From assembly GCF_902158555.1 (NCBI RefSeq), contig NZ_CABGGS010000045.1:310001-374000 (forward strand): a stretch of 64,000 bases of DNA, written 5' to 3'. This DNA comes from Klebsiella spallanzanii (lineage in GTDB: Bacteria > Pseudomonadota > Gammaproteobacteria > Enterobacterales > Enterobacteriaceae). Under the pieces are notes generated by a model. It ran no database searches. It saw nothing but the letters and a program-made list of their open reading frames with translations, and was not told where the DNA came from. The number at the start of each line of letters is the position of its first letter. The stretch's first letter is position 1. Below are positions 45,897 to 55,349 of this stretch, piece by piece. The position numbers were made by a program, and so were the translations under genes.

Positions 45897-47345
45897 ATGC
45901 AACTTAACGACTCTACTCTTTTTCGCCAACAGGCATTGATTAACGGATGCTGGCGCGATGCCAGCAGCGGAGAGACCATCGCGGTGACGAATCCCGCCAA
46001 CGGCCAACAGCTGGGCAGCGTGCCCAAAATGGGCGCCGAGGAAACCCGCGAGGCTATCAACGCCGCCAGCAGGGCCCTACCCGCCTGGCGTGCCCTTACC
46101 GCCAAAGAACGGGCCAATATTCTGCGCCGCTGGTTCGATTTAATGATGGAGCATCAGGACGATTTAGCGCGCCTGATGACCCTGGAACAGGGTAAGCCAC
46201 TGGCGGAAGCAAAAGGTGAAATCAGCTACGCCGCCTCTTTTATTGAGTGGTTTGCCGAAGAGGGCAAACGCGTCTACGGCGACACCATTCCCGGCCATCA
46301 GGCCGATAAGCGGCTGCTGGTAATTAAGCAGCCGATTGGCGTGACCGCCGCCATCACCCCGTGGAATTTTCCCTCGGCGATGATCACCCGTAAAGCAGGT
46401 CCAGCGCTGGCCGCAGGCTGTACGATGGTGCTCAAGCCCGCCAGCCAGACGCCGTTTTCCGCGCTGGCGCTGGCGGAGCTGGCTAATCGCGCCGGGATCC
46501 CTGAGGGCGTATTTAACGTGGTTACGGGTTCCGCAAGCGCGGTCGGTAATGAGCTAACCAGCAACCCCCTGGTGCGTAAACTCTCCTTTACCGGCTCGAC
46601 GGAAATTGGCCGCCAGCTGATGGAGCAGTGCGCGAAAGATATCAAGAAGGTTTCGCTGGAGTTAGGCGGCAACGCGCCGTTTATCGTTTTTGACGATGCC
46701 GATTTAGATAAAGCCGTCGAAGGCGCAATGGCTTCTAAGTTTCGCAACGCCGGGCAGACCTGCGTCTGCGCCAATCGCCTGTACGTCCAGGACGGCGTCT
46801 ACGATCGCTTCGCCGAAAAGCTTCAGCAAGCGGTAAGCAAACTGCAAATTGGCGACGGCCTACAGCCCAATATCACCATCGGGCCATTGATTGACGAGAA
46901 GGCCATTGCCAAAGTGCAGGAGCACATTGCCGATGCTATCGACAAAGGCGCACGGACGGTGACCGGCGGGAAAGCCCATGAGTTGGGCGGGAATTTCTTT
47001 CAGCCGACGATTCTGGTGGACGTACCCAGCGATGCGAAAGTGGCGAAAGAAGAGACCTTTGGCCCCCTCGCCCCGCTGTTCCGTTTTAAAGATGAAGCCG
47101 ATGTGATTGCTCAGGCCAACGATACCGAGTTCGGCCTGGCGGCCTATTTCTACGCCCGCGATCTGAGCCGCGTCTTTCGCGTTGGCGAAGCGCTGGAGTA
47201 CGGCATCATCGGTATCAATACCGGAATTATCTCGACCGAAGTGGCCCCCTTTGGCGGCGTAAAATCCTCCGGATTGGGCCGCGAAGGTTCGAAGTACGGT
47301 ATAGAGGATTACTTAGAAATCAAATATATGTGTATTGGAATTTAG
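45897..47345 (+). CDS. gabD: Succinate-semialdehyde dehydrogenase (NADP+)
   Basis: GabD oxidises succinate semialdehyde to succinate, the last step of GABA breakdown. The 482-residue product matches E. coli GabD closely: TPWNFPSAMITRKAGPALAA, LELGGNAPFIVFDDADLD with the catalytic Glu, and FRNAGQTCVCANRLYVQDG with catalytic Cys. The ATG at 45897 has AGGA ahead and gives the family start MQLNDSTLFRQQAL; the in-frame ATG at 45792 is rejected. No gabT, gabP or csiD is near, so it is an orphan copy, perhaps one of two in the genome. Confidence 0.92.
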   Translation: MQLNDSTLFRQQALINGCWRDASSGETIAVTNPANGQQLGSVPKMGAEETREAINAASRALPAWRALTAKERANILRRWFDLMMEHQDDLARLMTLEQGKPLAEAKGEISYAASFIEWFAEEGKRVYGDTIPGHQADKRLLVIKQPIGVTAAITPWNFPSAMITRKAGPALAAGCTMVLKPASQTPFSALALAELANRAGIPEGVFNVVTGSASAVGNELTSNPLVRKLSFTGSTEIGRQLMEQCAKDIKKVSLELGGNAPFIVFDDADLDKAVEGAMASKFRNAGQTCVCANRLYVQDGVYDRFAEKLQQAVSKLQIGDGLQPNITIGPLIDEKAIAKVQEHIADAIDKGARTVTGGKAHELGGNFFQPTILVDVPSDAKVAKEETFGPLAPLFRFKDEADVIAQANDTEFGLAAYFYARDLSRVFRVGEALEYGIIGINTGIISTEVAPFGGVKSSGLGREGSKYGIEDYLEIKYMCIGI

Positions 47346-47406
47346 CCGGTTTAATTCACAGCAATACCATTTAACCTAAAGGATGTTGTAACTATATGAT
47401 AGGTTT

Positions 47407-47437
47407 AAAAATCCACGCAGCTAAGGCGTGGATTTTT
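47407..47437. terminator. Bidirectional terminator between gabD and crl
   Basis: AAAAATCCACGC (47407-47418) pairs with GCGTGGATTTTT (47426-47437). The T and A runs serve both the rightward gabD and the leftward crl. Confidence 0.85.
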
Positions 47438-47462
47438 GCAAACGCGAGTATAGCGATGCAGA

Positions 47463-47861
47463 TTAAGCCCGGAGCTTAACCGGCTCGCTAAAATCATCGG
47501 CGGGTTCCAGCTTCAGGCTGAATGTTGCCAGCAGCGCCTCAGCTCGTTCATGAAAATCGCGTAGCGTCTTTTCGAGTTTCTCTGTAACTTCAGGATCGTC
47601 GATAGCGACCGGGCACCAGACTCCCTCTTTATCGAATAATCCAAACTGATAGCTGTAAGTGAAGCGCGATGCCTGCGCTTCCATCTCCATCCACCATCCC
47701 CAGAACTCGCGTTTTTCCGGCGCCGGTTTTACGTTGACGCAAACTGCCAGGCAATCGAAAAAGAAGCGGTTATCTTCACACTGCTCCTCACGGATGTAGG
47801 GGCCAAGAGCCGTGAATTTCTTAATCAGCTTACTCTTCAGGTGTCCACTCGGTAACGTCAT
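47463..47861 (-). CDS. crl: Sigma-S assembly factor Crl
   Basis: A 132-residue protein matching E. coli Crl (SRLIKK-type start, [34 protein letters not shown]). Crl binds sigma-S and helps it load onto RNA polymerase, and so promotes curli and stationary-phase genes. GGAGATC precedes the ATG. In E. coli it is followed by phoE-proBA; here gabD lies there. Confidence 0.96.
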   Translation of the reverse strand: MTLPSGHLKSKLIKKFTALGPYIREEQCEDNRFFFDCLAVCVNVKPAPEKREFWGWWMEMEAQASRFTYSYQFGLFDKEGVWCPVAIDDPEVTEKLEKTLRDFHERAEALLATFSLKLEPADDFSEPVKLRA

Positions 47862-47918
47862 TGCGATCTCCTTTAGTGATGCACTGACGTTACCAAATCA
47901 ATAGAATTTAGCAATATA

Positions 47919-49163
47919 TTAACTAAATCTATGACTAATCCAGCGGGCGATTTGCCGCAGGGCGTGATCGAAATTGCGGTAGACCGGGTTGAAAGGAATT
48001 TCCAGCAGCTTGCCATCAGCCGATGATGAGGTGATTAAACGCGACTCCTCTTCCGGACTAAACGGATCGTCTTTCCAGAAACCTGAAAGCATCGGCGTCG
48101 GACAGCGGCGGCCCAATAATCCCTGAACCTTTAATGAATAACGGTTCAGCTCAACGCGCAACGCTTCGTCAGAGGCATCGTGCATCCCCAGACGCGAGGC
48201 CAGGACATCAAGATACATTTCCGGAACGCGTCCCTGATGTAGCGGATCCACCAGCAGACCATGCACTACCGGACCAAGACAGGCTACGGCTTTCAGGCGC
48301 TGGGATTCAAGGTAACCCAGTCGGACGGCAATATTCGCACCGAAGCGGAAACCAAATGCAGCAACCCGGGTATGATCAACCCACGGGACATTGGACAGAT
48401 GTTGCAGTACATACTGGTGCAGCAAACTGGTGTCCTGAGTCAGTTTACATTTTGATGAGAAGCCAATTGACGGCATGTCCACGGTCAGCATAGCGATGCC
48501 CAATGGTGCAAAATAGTTCTCATACAGGTTGTAATAATCGGTCTGCAGCGCATCAAGCCCACCGCACATCAACACCGTCGGGAACGGACCATCGCCTGGC
48601 GGCATATGCAGGAAACCAGTGATCGGCGCACCGCCGGGGATGGAGAATTCCAGCTCGCGCAGCTTACCCGGCAGCCGCTGGGCCGCTTCTTCGTAAGCCC
48701 GATATGCCAGCACCTGCGCCTGCTCTGCCAGCTCATCGCCTTTAATATGCGGATAGGCAGCAATACTGTACAGATTTGCCGCATGGAGCCAGTGGCGGCC
48801 GCTAACCAGAAGATCCTCTTCCTGACCCGCCTTTTGCTGCCAGTCCATTGCCTGCTTAGCCCATTCAAAGATCCAGTTGCCTCCGCGATAACCGACTACC
48901 GTATCGTAAAGCTCCGGGTCGGTGCGCTCAGCGTCGCTCATCACGATGCGCGCCTGCACGTCGAGGAGCTCCTGCGGCGTCACGCCACGCCAGATCCACA
49001 TCAGGCGATTAATCAATCGATACCAATGATCAACATTATTTCCGCTCAGCGCGGACTGGATCGGTTGTTGCGCTCCGGTATTAAATCGACGCACTAACGT
49101 GGACGTTTCCGGATGTTTGAATCGGGGTTTAAACAGCGTTTCGCTAAGGTTAGCCTGGGACAT
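47919..49163 (-). CDS. frsA: FrsA (YafA), alpha/beta-fold fermentation-respiration switch protein
   Basis: A 414-residue protein matching E. coli FrsA, an alpha/beta-hydrolase-like protein that binds EIIA-Glc. The start is [20 protein letters not shown]. The glycine-rich [16 protein letters not shown] sits where a hydrolase nucleophile elbow would be, with Arg in place of Ser, so true esterase action is doubtful. It lies between crl and gpt, as in E. coli. Confidence 0.93.
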   Translation of the reverse strand: MSQANLSETLFKPRFKHPETSTLVRRFNTGAQQPIQSALSGNNVDHWYRLINRLMWIWRGVTPQELLDVQARIVMSDAERTDPELYDTVVGYRGGNWIFEWAKQAMDWQQKAGQEEDLLVSGRHWLHAANLYSIAAYPHIKGDELAEQAQVLAYRAYEEAAQRLPGKLRELEFSIPGGAPITGFLHMPPGDGPFPTVLMCGGLDALQTDYYNLYENYFAPLGIAMLTVDMPSIGFSSKCKLTQDTSLLHQYVLQHLSNVPWVDHTRVAAFGFRFGANIAVRLGYLESQRLKAVACLGPVVHGLLVDPLHQGRVPEMYLDVLASRLGMHDASDEALRVELNRYSLKVQGLLGRRCPTPMLSGFWKDDPFSPEEESRLITSSSADGKLLEIPFNPVYRNFDHALRQIARWISHRFS

Positions 49164-49221
49164 GTGCAGCCTCCATCATGTTGCCACTAAAGCTATTGTA
49201 ACCTGCACAAGGGTAAAAAAA

Positions 49222-49248
49222 ACCACGCCCGGCAAAACCGGGCGTGGT
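49222..49248 (-). terminator. Terminator of gpt
   Basis: ACCACGCCCGG (49222-49232) and CCGGGCGTGGT (49238-49248) form an 11-base-pair stem. On the minus strand it is followed by a long T run, 21 bases after the gpt stop. Confidence 0.88.
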
Positions 49249-49269
49249 AATTAGCATTTATGCCGGAGA

Positions 49270-49728
49270 TTAACGGCCTGCGATAGGCGGAACGAACACA
49301 ACGCCCATATCCCAGGGCTGTTCAATCCAGGTATCCTGCGGGATATCAACAACATAATCATCAACCAGCGGACGACCTGCCGGTTTGGCGAAGATGGTGA
49401 CAAAATGTGCTTTAGGATACATTTCGCGGATGGCAACAGCGGTACCGCCGGTATCGACCAGGTCATCAATAACAATGAAGCCTTCGCCATCACCTTCCGC
49501 ACGCTTCAGTACGGTCAGTTCGCGCTGGTTATCGTGGTCATAGCTTGAGATGCAAACGGTATCAACATGACGAATACCCAGTTCACGCGCCAGCAGCGCT
49601 CCCGGTACCAGACCGCCACGGCTAACGGCAATAATGCCTTTCCACTGTTCAACAGGCAGAAGACGGGTTGCCAGTTTGCGGGCGTGAATCTGCAACATGT
49701 CCCAGGTGACGACGTATTTTTCGCTCAT
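49270..49728 (-). CDS. gpt: Xanthine-guanine phosphoribosyltransferase
   Basis: A 152-residue enzyme that salvages guanine, xanthine and hypoxanthine. The PRPP loop is [20 protein letters not shown], and the N-terminus [20 protein letters not shown] matches E. coli Gpt. It is divergent from pepD over a 257-base gap. Confidence 0.97.
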   Translation of the reverse strand: MSEKYVVTWDMLQIHARKLATRLLPVEQWKGIIAVSRGGLVPGALLARELGIRHVDTVCISSYDHDNQRELTVLKRAEGDGEGFIVIDDLVDTGGTAVAIREMYPKAHFVTIFAKPAGRPLVDDYVVDIPQDTWIEQPWDMGVVFVPPIAGR

Positions 49729-49985
49729 GTGAAGTGTCCCAGCCTGTGTAATACGGCTTAAATAATGTTCGAGGGGGAAAATGGTTGCGCGAGATTATAG
49801 AGATCTGACGCGCTAAAAACCAGCGTTAAGCGGCTACGGCGACTCTTTTTACGTGGTTTACACTACCAGAGTACACGGAAAGTGGTATTCTCAACCCCAT
49901 CGCGCAAGCCCGGGCTTGTAGTGTATTTGATTGCTAACCCCCGATCTGCAAACAACTTTTGCAGGTGATTGTAAGGAGACTCATC

Positions 49986-51443
49986 GTGTCTGAACTGTCT
50001 CAATTATCCCCGCAGCCGCTGTGGGATATTTTTGCCAAAATTTGCTCTATTCCCCATCCGTCCTATCACGAAGAACAGCTCGCTGAGCACATTATGGGCT
50101 GGGCAAAAGAAAAAGGCTTACACGCGGAACGCGACCAGGTTGGCAACATTCTGATTCGTAAAGGCGCTACTGCCGGTATGGAAAACCGCAAACCGGTTGT
50201 GCTGCAGGCGCACCTCGATATGGTGCCGCAAAAAAACAACGATACCGTTCACGACTTTACTAAAGATCCGATTCAGCCGTATATCGACGGCGAATGGGTC
50301 AAAGCGCGCGGCACCACGCTGGGCGCAGATAACGGTATTGGTATGGCCTCCGCGCTGGCGGTGCTGGCTGACGACAGTGTGGTCCACGGCCCGCTGGAAG
50401 TGCTGCTGACCATGACGGAAGAAGCCGGCATGGACGGCGCGTTTGGTCTACAGGCCAACTGGCTGCAGGCGGATATCCTGATCAACACCGACTCAGAAGA
50501 AGAAGGTGAAATCTACATGGGCTGCGCGGGGGGGATCGACTTCACCTCCGATCTGGCGCTAAGCCGTGAAGCCGTTCCCGCCGGTTTCCAGGCCTTTAAG
50601 CTGACGCTAAAAGGGCTGAAAGGCGGTCACTCCGGCGGCGAAATCCACGTTGGTTTAGGTAACGCCAACAAACTGCTGGCGCGCTTCCTGGCGGGTCATG
50701 CTGAAGAACTGGATCTGCGTCTGGTCGACTTCAACGGCGGTACGCTGCGTAACGCTATCCCACGTGAAGCGTTCGCGACTGTGGCCGTTGCCGCAGACAA
50801 AACGGATGCGCTGAAAGCGTTGGCCAATGAGTACCAGGAAATCCTGCAAAACGAGCTGGCAGCCAAAGAGAAAAACCTGGCTGTGCTGCTGGAATCCATT
50901 GCTAACGACCAGGCGGCGCTGACTGCACAATCCCGCGATAGCTTTGTGCGCCTGCTGAACGCGACGCCGAACGGCGTCATCCGCAACTCTGACGTGGCGA
51001 AAGGCGTGGTGGAAACCTCCCTGAACGTCGGCGTTGTCACCATGACCGACGACAATGTGCAGATTCACTGCCTGATTCGCTCGCTGATCGACAGCGGTAA
51101 AGACTACGTCGTGAGCATGCTGGACTCTCTGGGCAAGCTGGCGGGTGCAAAAACCGAAGCCAAAGGCGCATACCCTGGCTGGCAACCGGACGCCAACTCT
51201 CCGGTGATGCATCTGGTGCGCGAGACCTATCAGCGTCTGTTCAACAAGACGCCGAACATCCAGATTATCCACGCGGGTCTGGAGTGCGGTCTGTTCAAAA
51301 AACCGTATCCGGAAATGGACATGGTTTCTATCGGGCCAACCATTACCGGTCCACACTCCCCGGATGAACAAGTGCATATTGAGAGCGTTGGCCAGTACTG
51401 GACGCTGCTGACTGAACTGCTGAAATCGATTCCGGCGAAATAA
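49986..51443 (+). CDS. pepD: Aminoacyl-histidine dipeptidase (peptidase D)
   Basis: A 485-residue M20-family metallopeptidase that cleaves Xaa-His dipeptides. Metal-site segments QAHLDMVPQKNND, TEEAGMDGAFGL and NTDSEEEGE are present, and the end is VGQYWTLLTELLKSIPAK. The start is GTG at 49986 with AAGGAGACTCATC ahead, as in E. coli; the ATG at 49959 is upstream of that site and is rejected. Confidence 0.97.
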   Translation: MSELSQLSPQPLWDIFAKICSIPHPSYHEEQLAEHIMGWAKEKGLHAERDQVGNILIRKGATAGMENRKPVVLQAHLDMVPQKNNDTVHDFTKDPIQPYIDGEWVKARGTTLGADNGIGMASALAVLADDSVVHGPLEVLLTMTEEAGMDGAFGLQANWLQADILINTDSEEEGEIYMGCAGGIDFTSDLALSREAVPAGFQAFKLTLKGLKGGHSGGEIHVGLGNANKLLARFLAGHAEELDLRLVDFNGGTLRNAIPREAFATVAVAADKTDALKALANEYQEILQNELAAKEKNLAVLLESIANDQAALTAQSRDSFVRLLNATPNGVIRNSDVAKGVVETSLNVGVVTMTDDNVQIHCLIRSLIDSGKDYVVSMLDSLGKLAGAKTEAKGAYPGWQPDANSPVMHLVRETYQRLFNKTPNIQIIHAGLECGLFKKPYPEMDMVSIGPTITGPHSPDEQVHIESVGQYWTLLTELLKSIPAK

Positions 51444-51454
51444 GTCAAAAAAAA

Positions 51455-51484
51455 GTCCACACCGCAGGGTGTGGACCTTTTTTG
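51455..51484. terminator. Bidirectional terminator between pepD and prfH
   Basis: GTCCACACC (51455-51463) and GGTGTGGAC (51468-51476), loop GCAG, with an A run before and TTTTTT after. It can end both convergent genes. Confidence 0.9.
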
Positions 51485-51502
51485 TTCATACTGATTAGCT
51501 AA

Positions 51503-52102
51503 TTACCGCCCGCTAAACGTCCGCACTGGATTGCCGCGTTCAATCTGATGGTGGAACATTCGCCGCTCAGACTTCAACGCTGCACTATTATCCTGCCGCT
51601 GCTGTTCCAGCTTCCATGCAATCAATAAACGCGCCAGCCGTTTATTGGCATGCTGACTCCGCTCCGATTGCACCTTCACGCTGATCCCGCTCGCCAGATG
51701 CGTGGCGCGCACCGCTGAGTCGGTCTTGTTCACATGCTGACCGCCAGGGCCGGAAGAACGCAGCGTTTCAAAGTGGATCTCTCCAGACTGCTCCTGCTCG
51801 TCACCGGAAAAGCGGCCTACGCCAACGTACCAGTTTTTACGTCGGTGATTCGGTCGGTATGGGCTGGGGAAAATCCACAGCAGCGTACCGCACCAGCTTT
51901 CGCTCAGGGCAGGAGCATTATCGCCATCAAGGGATAGCAAAGCGGAACGAAGAGTACCAGAATGCCGCCCCGCTTCGCTCTCCAGAAGCGTGATAGAAAC
52001 CTGTTGCTGTGCGGCTTCTTTAATCAGTCGATCCAACGATAGTTTCACCGCCAGACAGCACTCTTCTGGCCCCTGCGCGGAGGAGAGTTGCAATAAAATC
52101 AT
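51503..52102 (-). CDS. prfH: Peptide chain release factor homologue PrfH
   Basis: A 199-residue release-factor-like protein with the peptidyl-tRNA hydrolysis motif [17 protein letters not shown] and a short basic C-terminal tail, but without the codon-recognition domain of RF1/RF2. Its start overlaps the rtcB2 stop by 4 bases (ATGA). Work on RtcB2-PrfH pairs shows that PrfH frees ribosomes whose 16S decoding centre has been cut by colicin E3-type toxins, and RtcB2 reseals the RNA. In K-12 prfH is damaged; here it is intact. Confidence 0.92.
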   Translation of the reverse strand: MILLQLSSAQGPEECCLAVKLSLDRLIKEAAQQQVSITLLESEAGRHSGTLRSALLSLDGDNAPALSESWCGTLLWIFPSPYRPNHRRKNWYVGVGRFSGDEQEQSGEIHFETLRSSGPGGQHVNKTDSAVRATHLASGISVKVQSERSQHANKRLARLLIAWKLEQQRQDNSAALKSERRMFHHQIERGNPVRTFSGR

Positions 52103-53238
52103 GCGCCTTTCCCTCCACTGGTTTTCAGCGTCAGCAGCGGTCGCAGGCGGGCGACCGGCTCAACCAGTCTGGCGTGCACCAGGCATTCAAGCACGCTCTC
52201 TACCGATTTGTACGCCTGCGGCGCTTCTTCATAGATCAGCTGACGATCGCGACAGATCACCCGACTTCCCAGCTCAGTTCGGGACAGCAGTGCCGGACTG
52301 TATTTACCAGATAAACGTCCCTTGCACTCAGTGCGCATCCATTTACGCCCTGCGCCATGGGCCAGCGAATAAAGCGCTTCCTCGTTGACCAGGGGCTGCA
52401 CCAGCCAGCTATAGTCGCCGCGAGAACCCGGGATAATCACCAGGCCACAGCCGTCCGGCGTCGCACCTTTGCGATGCAGCCAACCTTGTTGCCCGTTAAC
52501 AGAACATGGCTCGACAAAGTTATGCGCGACATCCAGTACGCGCTGCCCGGTCGCGCGAACCTGCTGCAAAATACGGGTAGCAATCAGTTCGCGATTGACT
52601 CGAGCAAAAGACAGGGCATCATTATGTTCCGCCAGATATTCCACAGCCGCAGCGCTGCCTTCAGCCAGACCATCGTGAGAAAAAGCCGTAATATGACGTT
52701 GCAGAATAGCCTGCCCCAGGCCGCGCGAACCGCTGTGCGTCAGCAGCAGCAGATGCTGAGCATCAAAGCCGGCGCGCTGAAAACGCGCGTCATCAACAAT
52801 CCGATCCACCTGCTGCAGTTCGGCGAAGTGATTACCGCCGCCAATAGAGCCCAGCGCGCTACGCCAGGGATGCGTTAACAGATTTTCCGGCAGGTGTTCA
52901 TCCAGCCAGCTTTCTTGCGCAATGTCATCCATGGCGGACAGCTTTTTCTCAAACTTATCCGCATTGTATTTTCGCCCGAGGATATCCGTTTGCCACAGCG
53001 CCATGCCGCAGCCAATATCGTTGCCAACCAGCGCCGGGTAGAGATGACCAAGCGAAAAAAAAGCCGCACCGATCGGGTAGCCGCGCCCGGGATGTAAATC
53101 AGGCATGCCCACCACGCGCTGCATGTGGGGTAAATTTGCCGTGGTGTGTAATTGCTGGATCGCTAAACCTTCGATCCACAGATCGTCTGACGTAATATAA
53201 GAAATACCTTCAGACGTATAATGAACATTATTGCCCAT
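52099..53238 (-). CDS. rtcB2: RNA ligase RtcB2, ribosome repair partner of PrfH
   Basis: A ~379-residue RtcB-family ligase. The metal and guanylylation sites are visible: [14 protein letters not shown] (Asp, Cys), [14 protein letters not shown] (His), [22 protein letters not shown] and [12 protein letters not shown] (the His that takes GMP). The start at 53238 ([11 protein letters not shown]) has GGATTGG ahead; the ATG at 53250 is possible. It has no rtcA partner and sits directly before prfH, the layout of the rRNA-repair pair rather than the general rtcBA operon. Confidence 0.9.
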   Translation of the reverse strand: MGNNVHYTSEGISYITSDDLWIEGLAIQQLHTTANLPHMQRVVGMPDLHPGRGYPIGAAFFSLGHLYPALVGNDIGCGMALWQTDILGRKYNADKFEKKLSAMDDIAQESWLDEHLPENLLTHPWRSALGSIGGGNHFAELQQVDRIVDDARFQRAGFDAQHLLLLTHSGSRGLGQAILQRHITAFSHDGLAEGSAAAVEYLAEHNDALSFARVNRELIATRILQQVRATGQRVLDVAHNFVEPCSVNGQQGWLHRKGATPDGCGLVIIPGSRGDYSWLVQPLVNEEALYSLAHGAGRKWMRTECKGRLSGKYSPALLSRTELGSRVICRDRQLIYEEAPQAYKSVESVLECLVHARLVEPVARLRPLLTLKTSGGKGA

Positions 53239-53260
53239 ATACCAATCCATATATAACCGT

Positions 53261-53314
53261 CATACTTCAAGCTACATACGCGTTAATGACGTGTAACTCG
53301 AATTATTTGGGTAT
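53261..53314. repeat. Dispersed-repeat-like imperfect palindrome
   Basis: ATACTTCAAGCTACA near the left and TGTAACTCGAATTAT to the right form an imperfect inverted repeat (about 12 of 15 pairs), followed by TTGGGTAT. Elements of this ATACTTCAAG...GGGTAT type recur in intergenic regions of enterobacteria. It lies just upstream of rtcB2. Confidence 0.5.
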
Positions 53315-53474
53315 AAAAATAAATAAAGGATGTGGCAGACGTTACCAGGGCAAAAAAGAGCGTTATTCCTGGAAAGGCCTGCAAAGTGCGTTCTGAGAAT
53401 TTATTTTCATGATGAACCTCCTTTGCAGTTAATAAATTAGATGAAAGCGCGGGTATAGTAATCAGGCAAAATAG

Positions 53475-53930
53475 TTATTGCAAGCCGATTTGTCGCTGCA
53501 TCCGATAATTAAGAAATTGTTCACCGCGCGCCTCCACCAGCTGTTCCTCTACCACGCAAAAGCCATGGCGGGCAAAAAAAGGCATTGCCGTAATACTGGC
53601 CTCTACCGTTAAAACGCGTTCAGGTAGCTGTATCAACAATGCATTAAGCAACGCGCTGGCCATTCCCTGACGGTTATAATCGGGCGAAATAAACAGTAAG
53701 TCGATATAGTCGCCAACGGCGGTAATAAAACCAACCGGCGAAGTCTCTTTTACCGCCACCAGCACCCGCGAGGCAGCTATTTTTTGCCGCCAACGAACTT
53801 CATCAACCTGCGCCCATGCGGCAATTTGCCGGGGAGAATAATCGGCGCTTGCCGTCTCTTTAACTGCCCGTAAAAATATTGTGCAGAGCACAGGAAAATC
53901 ACGCTCTTCGTACGATCGTATTTTCAACAT
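53475..53930 (-). CDS. yafP: YafP-like GNAT acetyltransferase
   Basis: A 151-residue GNAT protein resembling E. coli YafP (YEERDFPVLCTIFLRAVKETAS, SPRQIAAWAQVDEVRWRQK, DYNRQGMASALLNALL). It begins 2 bases after the dinB stop, so it is translated with it. In E. coli yafP ends the SOS-induced dinB-yafN-yafO-yafP operon; here the yafNO toxin-antitoxin genes between are absent. Confidence 0.85.
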   Translation of the reverse strand: MLKIRSYEERDFPVLCTIFLRAVKETASADYSPRQIAAWAQVDEVRWRQKIAASRVLVAVKETSPVGFITAVGDYIDLLFISPDYNRQGMASALLNALLIQLPERVLTVEASITAMPFFARHGFCVVEEQLVEARGEQFLNYRMQRQIGLQ

Positions 53931-53932
53931 CG

Positions 53933-54988
53933 CTATAGCCCCAAAACTAATTGCCTTTCCAGCTGCGGGTCGAGCAGCGTCACGTGCAGCCCAACCAGCC
54001 TGACGCCCCGGCCTCCGCGCCGCTCGTGCCAGGTTTTATGCGCGGTGGTGATCAAGTCAGCTTTATTTAGCCGTGGCCAGACATGTTCCTGCGTGGTGAG
54101 CTGGAAATCATTAAACTTCAGCTTGACCCCCTGACGGGCAATCAGCAAATCCGGTTTTACCTTCGCCAGACGCCGTTCCAGTTCAGGATAGAGATTCTCA
54201 ATAATTGACTGGCACTGCTCCCACTCATGAATATCCTCTACCAGAGTTCGCTCCACGCCAACCGATTTACGCTGCCGTTCGCTGCTAATTTCTCGTTCAT
54301 CAATGCCCTGGCTGCGCTCCCATAATATCCGACCGAATTTACCAAAGCGTTTGAGTAGCATTGCCAGATCGCTCTTTTGCACATCTTCACAGGTTCGCAA
54401 CCCCATGTTTTCCAGCTTCGCGGCAGAGACTTTGCCGACGCCCGGGATCTTCGACAGCGGCAACGTTTTAACAAACTCAGCGACCTGGTGCGGCGCAATG
54501 ACAAACTGACCGTTGGGTTTGTTCAGATCCGAGGCGATTTTGGCGAGAAATTTTACCGGCGCAATGCCGGCGGAAGCGGTCAGATTTAGCTCACGCTGGA
54601 TAGTCTCACGGATCTCCTGCGCCATCAGCGTCGCTGACCCCTGGCAATGAACGCTGTCGCTAACGTCGAGATAGGCTTCATCCAGCGATAGCGGTTCAAT
54701 TAACGAGGTATAGCGTGAAAAAATCTCCCGGATATGATTTGAGGCCTCTTTGTAAGCATCAAAGCGGCCGGGCAGCAGAGTCAAATGCGGGCAAAGCTTG
54801 AGGGCTGTGGCGGTCGGCATGGCGCTGCGCACGCCGAATTTACGCGCCGGATAGTTGGCCGTACTGATAACACCACGTTGCACCCGGCTGCCGCCAATAG
54901 CGATAGGGATGTCGCGCAGCGCTGGGTTGTCACGCATTTCAACCGCCGCGAAGAAGCAGTCCATATCAACATGGATGATTTTGCGCAT
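53933..54988 (-). CDS. dinB: DNA polymerase IV
   Basis: A 351-residue Y-family polymerase for translesion synthesis. Catalytic residues: [15 protein letters not shown] near the start and [12 protein letters not shown] at about 100. The little-finger domain and C-terminal clamp-binding end RQLVLGL are present. A LexA box lies 19 bases before the ATG, so it is SOS-controlled. Confidence 0.97.
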   Translation of the reverse strand: MRKIIHVDMDCFFAAVEMRDNPALRDIPIAIGGSRVQRGVISTANYPARKFGVRSAMPTATALKLCPHLTLLPGRFDAYKEASNHIREIFSRYTSLIEPLSLDEAYLDVSDSVHCQGSATLMAQEIRETIQRELNLTASAGIAPVKFLAKIASDLNKPNGQFVIAPHQVAEFVKTLPLSKIPGVGKVSAAKLENMGLRTCEDVQKSDLAMLLKRFGKFGRILWERSQGIDEREISSERQRKSVGVERTLVEDIHEWEQCQSIIENLYPELERRLAKVKPDLLIARQGVKLKFNDFQLTTQEHVWPRLNKADLITTAHKTWHERRGGRGVRLVGLHVTLLDPQLERQLVLGL

Positions 54989-55007
54989 AGTTAGCCCTCA
55001 CTCACAA

Positions 55008-55023
55008 CTGGATAAGTATACAG
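55008..55023 (-). promoter_or_regulatory. LexA (SOS) box of dinB
   Basis: CTGGATAAGTATACAG keeps the CTG-N10-CAG frame of LexA sites with an AT-rich core. It is in the expected place just upstream of dinB. Confidence 0.85.
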
Positions 55024-55130
55024 CAAAAAATAGGTTATTGAGAAGAGAGGTGCTGTCAGCTGCGATGAATATCGTCAGCGGTTATAACCCGGCGTCGCTA
55101 CGCTCAGCCGGGTTAATGGAATGCAAGGAA

Positions 55131-55349
55131 CTAGAAGATTCGGTTCTGCTGGCGCTGCGCCTCGCGGGCCATGCGCTTTTTACGCGCATCGCAGGGTTCA
55201 GGGCAGTCGCAGACCTTTTCCAGCCCCAGCGAGGAGATCCCACCGCAGCTGCCCTGAATACTTTTACGTTTGATCAAGTATCCCAGCGACATCCCCAGAA
55301 TAACCAGCGCGAAAATAATAAAGGTCGCCACAAATACCGTCAGCATCAT
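55131..55349 (-). CDS. nqrM: NqrM, maturation factor of Na+-NQR
   Basis: A 72-residue protein with one N-terminal membrane helix (FVATFIIFALVILGMSLGYLI) and a cysteine cluster (GSCGG, VCDCPEPCDA). NqrM helps deliver iron to the complex's NqrD/NqrE site. Its ATG overlaps the nqrF stop by one base; an ATG three bases later is also possible. Confidence 0.92.
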   Translation of the reverse strand: MMLTVFVATFIIFALVILGMSLGYLIKRKSIQGSCGGISSLGLEKVCDCPEPCDARKKRMAREAQRQQNRIF

